From assembly GCA_022353185.1 (NCBI GenBank), contig JAKRWB010000593.1:1-5243 (forward strand): DNA of 5,243 nucleotides, written 5' to 3'. Below, piece after piece: positions 4,411-5,243 of this stretch (positions within the stretch are counted from its first letter, which is position 1; each line of letters begins with the position of its first letter). Position numbers and translations under genes: made by a program. The stretch is from ANME-2 cluster archaeon. Its GTDB lineage: Archaea; Halobacteriota; Methanosarcinia; Methanosarcinales; Methanocomedenaceae. The notes below the pieces were generated by a model that was not told where the DNA came from, ran no database searches, and worked only from the letters and a program-made list of their open reading frames with translations.

Positions 4411-5243
4411 GTGAAAACTACTGATAAAGATATTGCTGCCGAGGATAACATTGTCACCGAGACCGATGACCTGCTTGGCGGTTTAAACATACAGACCACA
4501 TCTGAAGTGGAAGTACCTGAAGACCTGATAGACCAGGTGATAGGTCAGGAACATGCTGTTGAGGTGGTGAAGAAGGCTGCCAACCAGCGCAGGCATGTGA
4601 TGATGCTTGGCACTCCAGGTACAGGGAAGTCCATGTTGGCAAAGGCCATGGCCGCACTTCTGCCAAAGGAAGAATTACAGGATGTCCTGGTCTATAATAA
4701 TCCCGACGATAACAACACTCCCAAGATAAGGGTTGTGCCTGCAGGAAAAGGTAAGGAAATAGTAGATGCCCATAAACTGGAAGCAAGAAAGCGGATGCAG
4801 GCCCGTAATATGTTCATAATGATATTCGTGTTCGGTATCATCATATATTCATTCTATACCGGTGCGCTGATATGGGGCATCATTGCAGCCATACTTATTT
4901 TCATGGTAATGCGCCAGTTCATGCCGAAAGAAGAGGCGTACATCCCAAAACTGCTGGTATCCAATATCGGTAAAGATACAGCTCCGTATATTGATGCCAC
5001 CGGTTCACATGCCGGGGCACTGCTGGGTGATGTGCGGCATGACCCGTTCCAGAGCGGAGGCCTGGAAACCCCTGCACATGACAGGGTGGAAGGCGGTGCC
5101 ATTCAAAAAGCGCATAAGGGTGTGCTATTTATAGACGAGATCAATACACTGGGGCTGGAATCACAGCAGAACCTGTTGACAGCTTTGCAGGAGAAGGAAT
5201 TTCCTATCACGGGCCAGAGTGAACGCTCCTCGGGCGCAATGGT
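4411..5243 (+). CDS. lonB: Archaeal LonB membrane-anchored ATP-dependent protease (3' end cut by window)
   Basis: LonB degrades misfolded and regulatory proteins at the inner face of the archaeal membrane. The window holds about 277 residues (numbered from the GTG) of a family usually over 600 long. Visible parts, in order: a short acidic N-terminus lacking the bacterial Lon substrate domain; IDQVIGQEHAVEVVKKAA (40-57), the AAA+ entry motif; Walker A GTPGTGKS (67-74, Lys73); two adjacent hydrophobic membrane segments, about 133-149 and 151-167, separated by a short turn and preceded by basic ARKRMQAR; DATGSHAGALLGDVRHDPFQSGG (195-217); and Walker B GVLFIDE (237-243). A membrane hairpin inserted between Walker A and B is the hallmark of LonB. 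Sensor residues and the Ser-Lys protease domain lie beyond the window. An in-frame ATG at 4399 is the alternative start. The gene diverges from hmgA. Family assignment is very strong. Confidence 0.95.
   Translation, partial: MKTTDKDIAAEDNIVTETDDLLGGLNIQTTSEVEVPEDLIDQVIGQEHAVEVVKKAANQRRHVMMLGTPGTGKSMLAKAMAALLPKEELQDVLVYNNPDDNNTPKIRVVPAGKGKEIVDAHKLEARKRMQARNMFIMIFVFGIIIYSFYTGALIWGIIAAILIFMVMRQFMPKEEAYIPKLLVSNIGKDTAPYIDATGSHAGALLGDVRHDPFQSGGLETPAHDRVEGGAIQKAHKGVLFIDEINTLGLESQQNLLTALQEKEFPITGQSERSSGAM

Overview
The window looks like ordinary chromosomal DNA of a euryarchaeon, most likely a methanogen or methane-oxidising relative in or near the Methanosarcinales. Four signs point this way: a LonB protease with two membrane segments inside its AAA+ module (the archaeal form), a mevalonate-pathway HMG-CoA reductase, a short single-domain CbiX/CfbA-type chelatase, and adjacent V4R and Roadblock/LC7 proteins. 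Upstream regions carry archaeal-style TATA boxes, some with a purine-rich BRE-like stretch, and several genes lack a convincing Shine-Dalgarno site, as expected with leaderless transcripts. The lineage is inferred from gene content only, because no rRNA or other marker is present.

Layout, left to right. (1) Bases 1-314, minus strand: the N-terminal part of a CbiX/CfbA-type sirohydrochlorin chelatase, cut by the window edge. (2) A 183-base divergent promoter region. (3) Bases 498-1286, plus: a Cas4/RecB-like protein that keeps four cluster-type cysteines but appears to have lost most nuclease residues. (4) Bases 1407-1721, plus: an IscA/HesB-like Fe-S protein with an unusual C-terminal cysteine motif. 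It is preceded by three copies of a 7-base half-site and followed by a clear hairpin plus T-run terminator. (5) Bases 1783-2696, minus: a two-gene unit, V4R sensor-like protein then Roadblock/LC7 protein. (6) Bases 2806-4196, minus: hmgA, followed by a 51-residue zinc-ribbon gene coupled to it by a TAATG stop/start overlap. (7) Bases 4411-5243, plus: the start of lonB, divergent from hmgA and cut by the right edge.

The genes do not form a single pathway. They cover tetrapyrrole metal insertion, Fe-S biogenesis, isoprenoid lipid synthesis, membrane proteolysis and small-GTPase-type signalling, so this reads as several short housekeeping transcription units. There is no CRISPR array, transposon, tRNA or rRNA, and no stretch over 300 bases lacks a gene. 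I see no obvious new multi-gene system. The points most worth following are the degenerate Cas4-like protein, the coupled zinc-ribbon gene, the iscA operator and the V4R/Roadblock pair.
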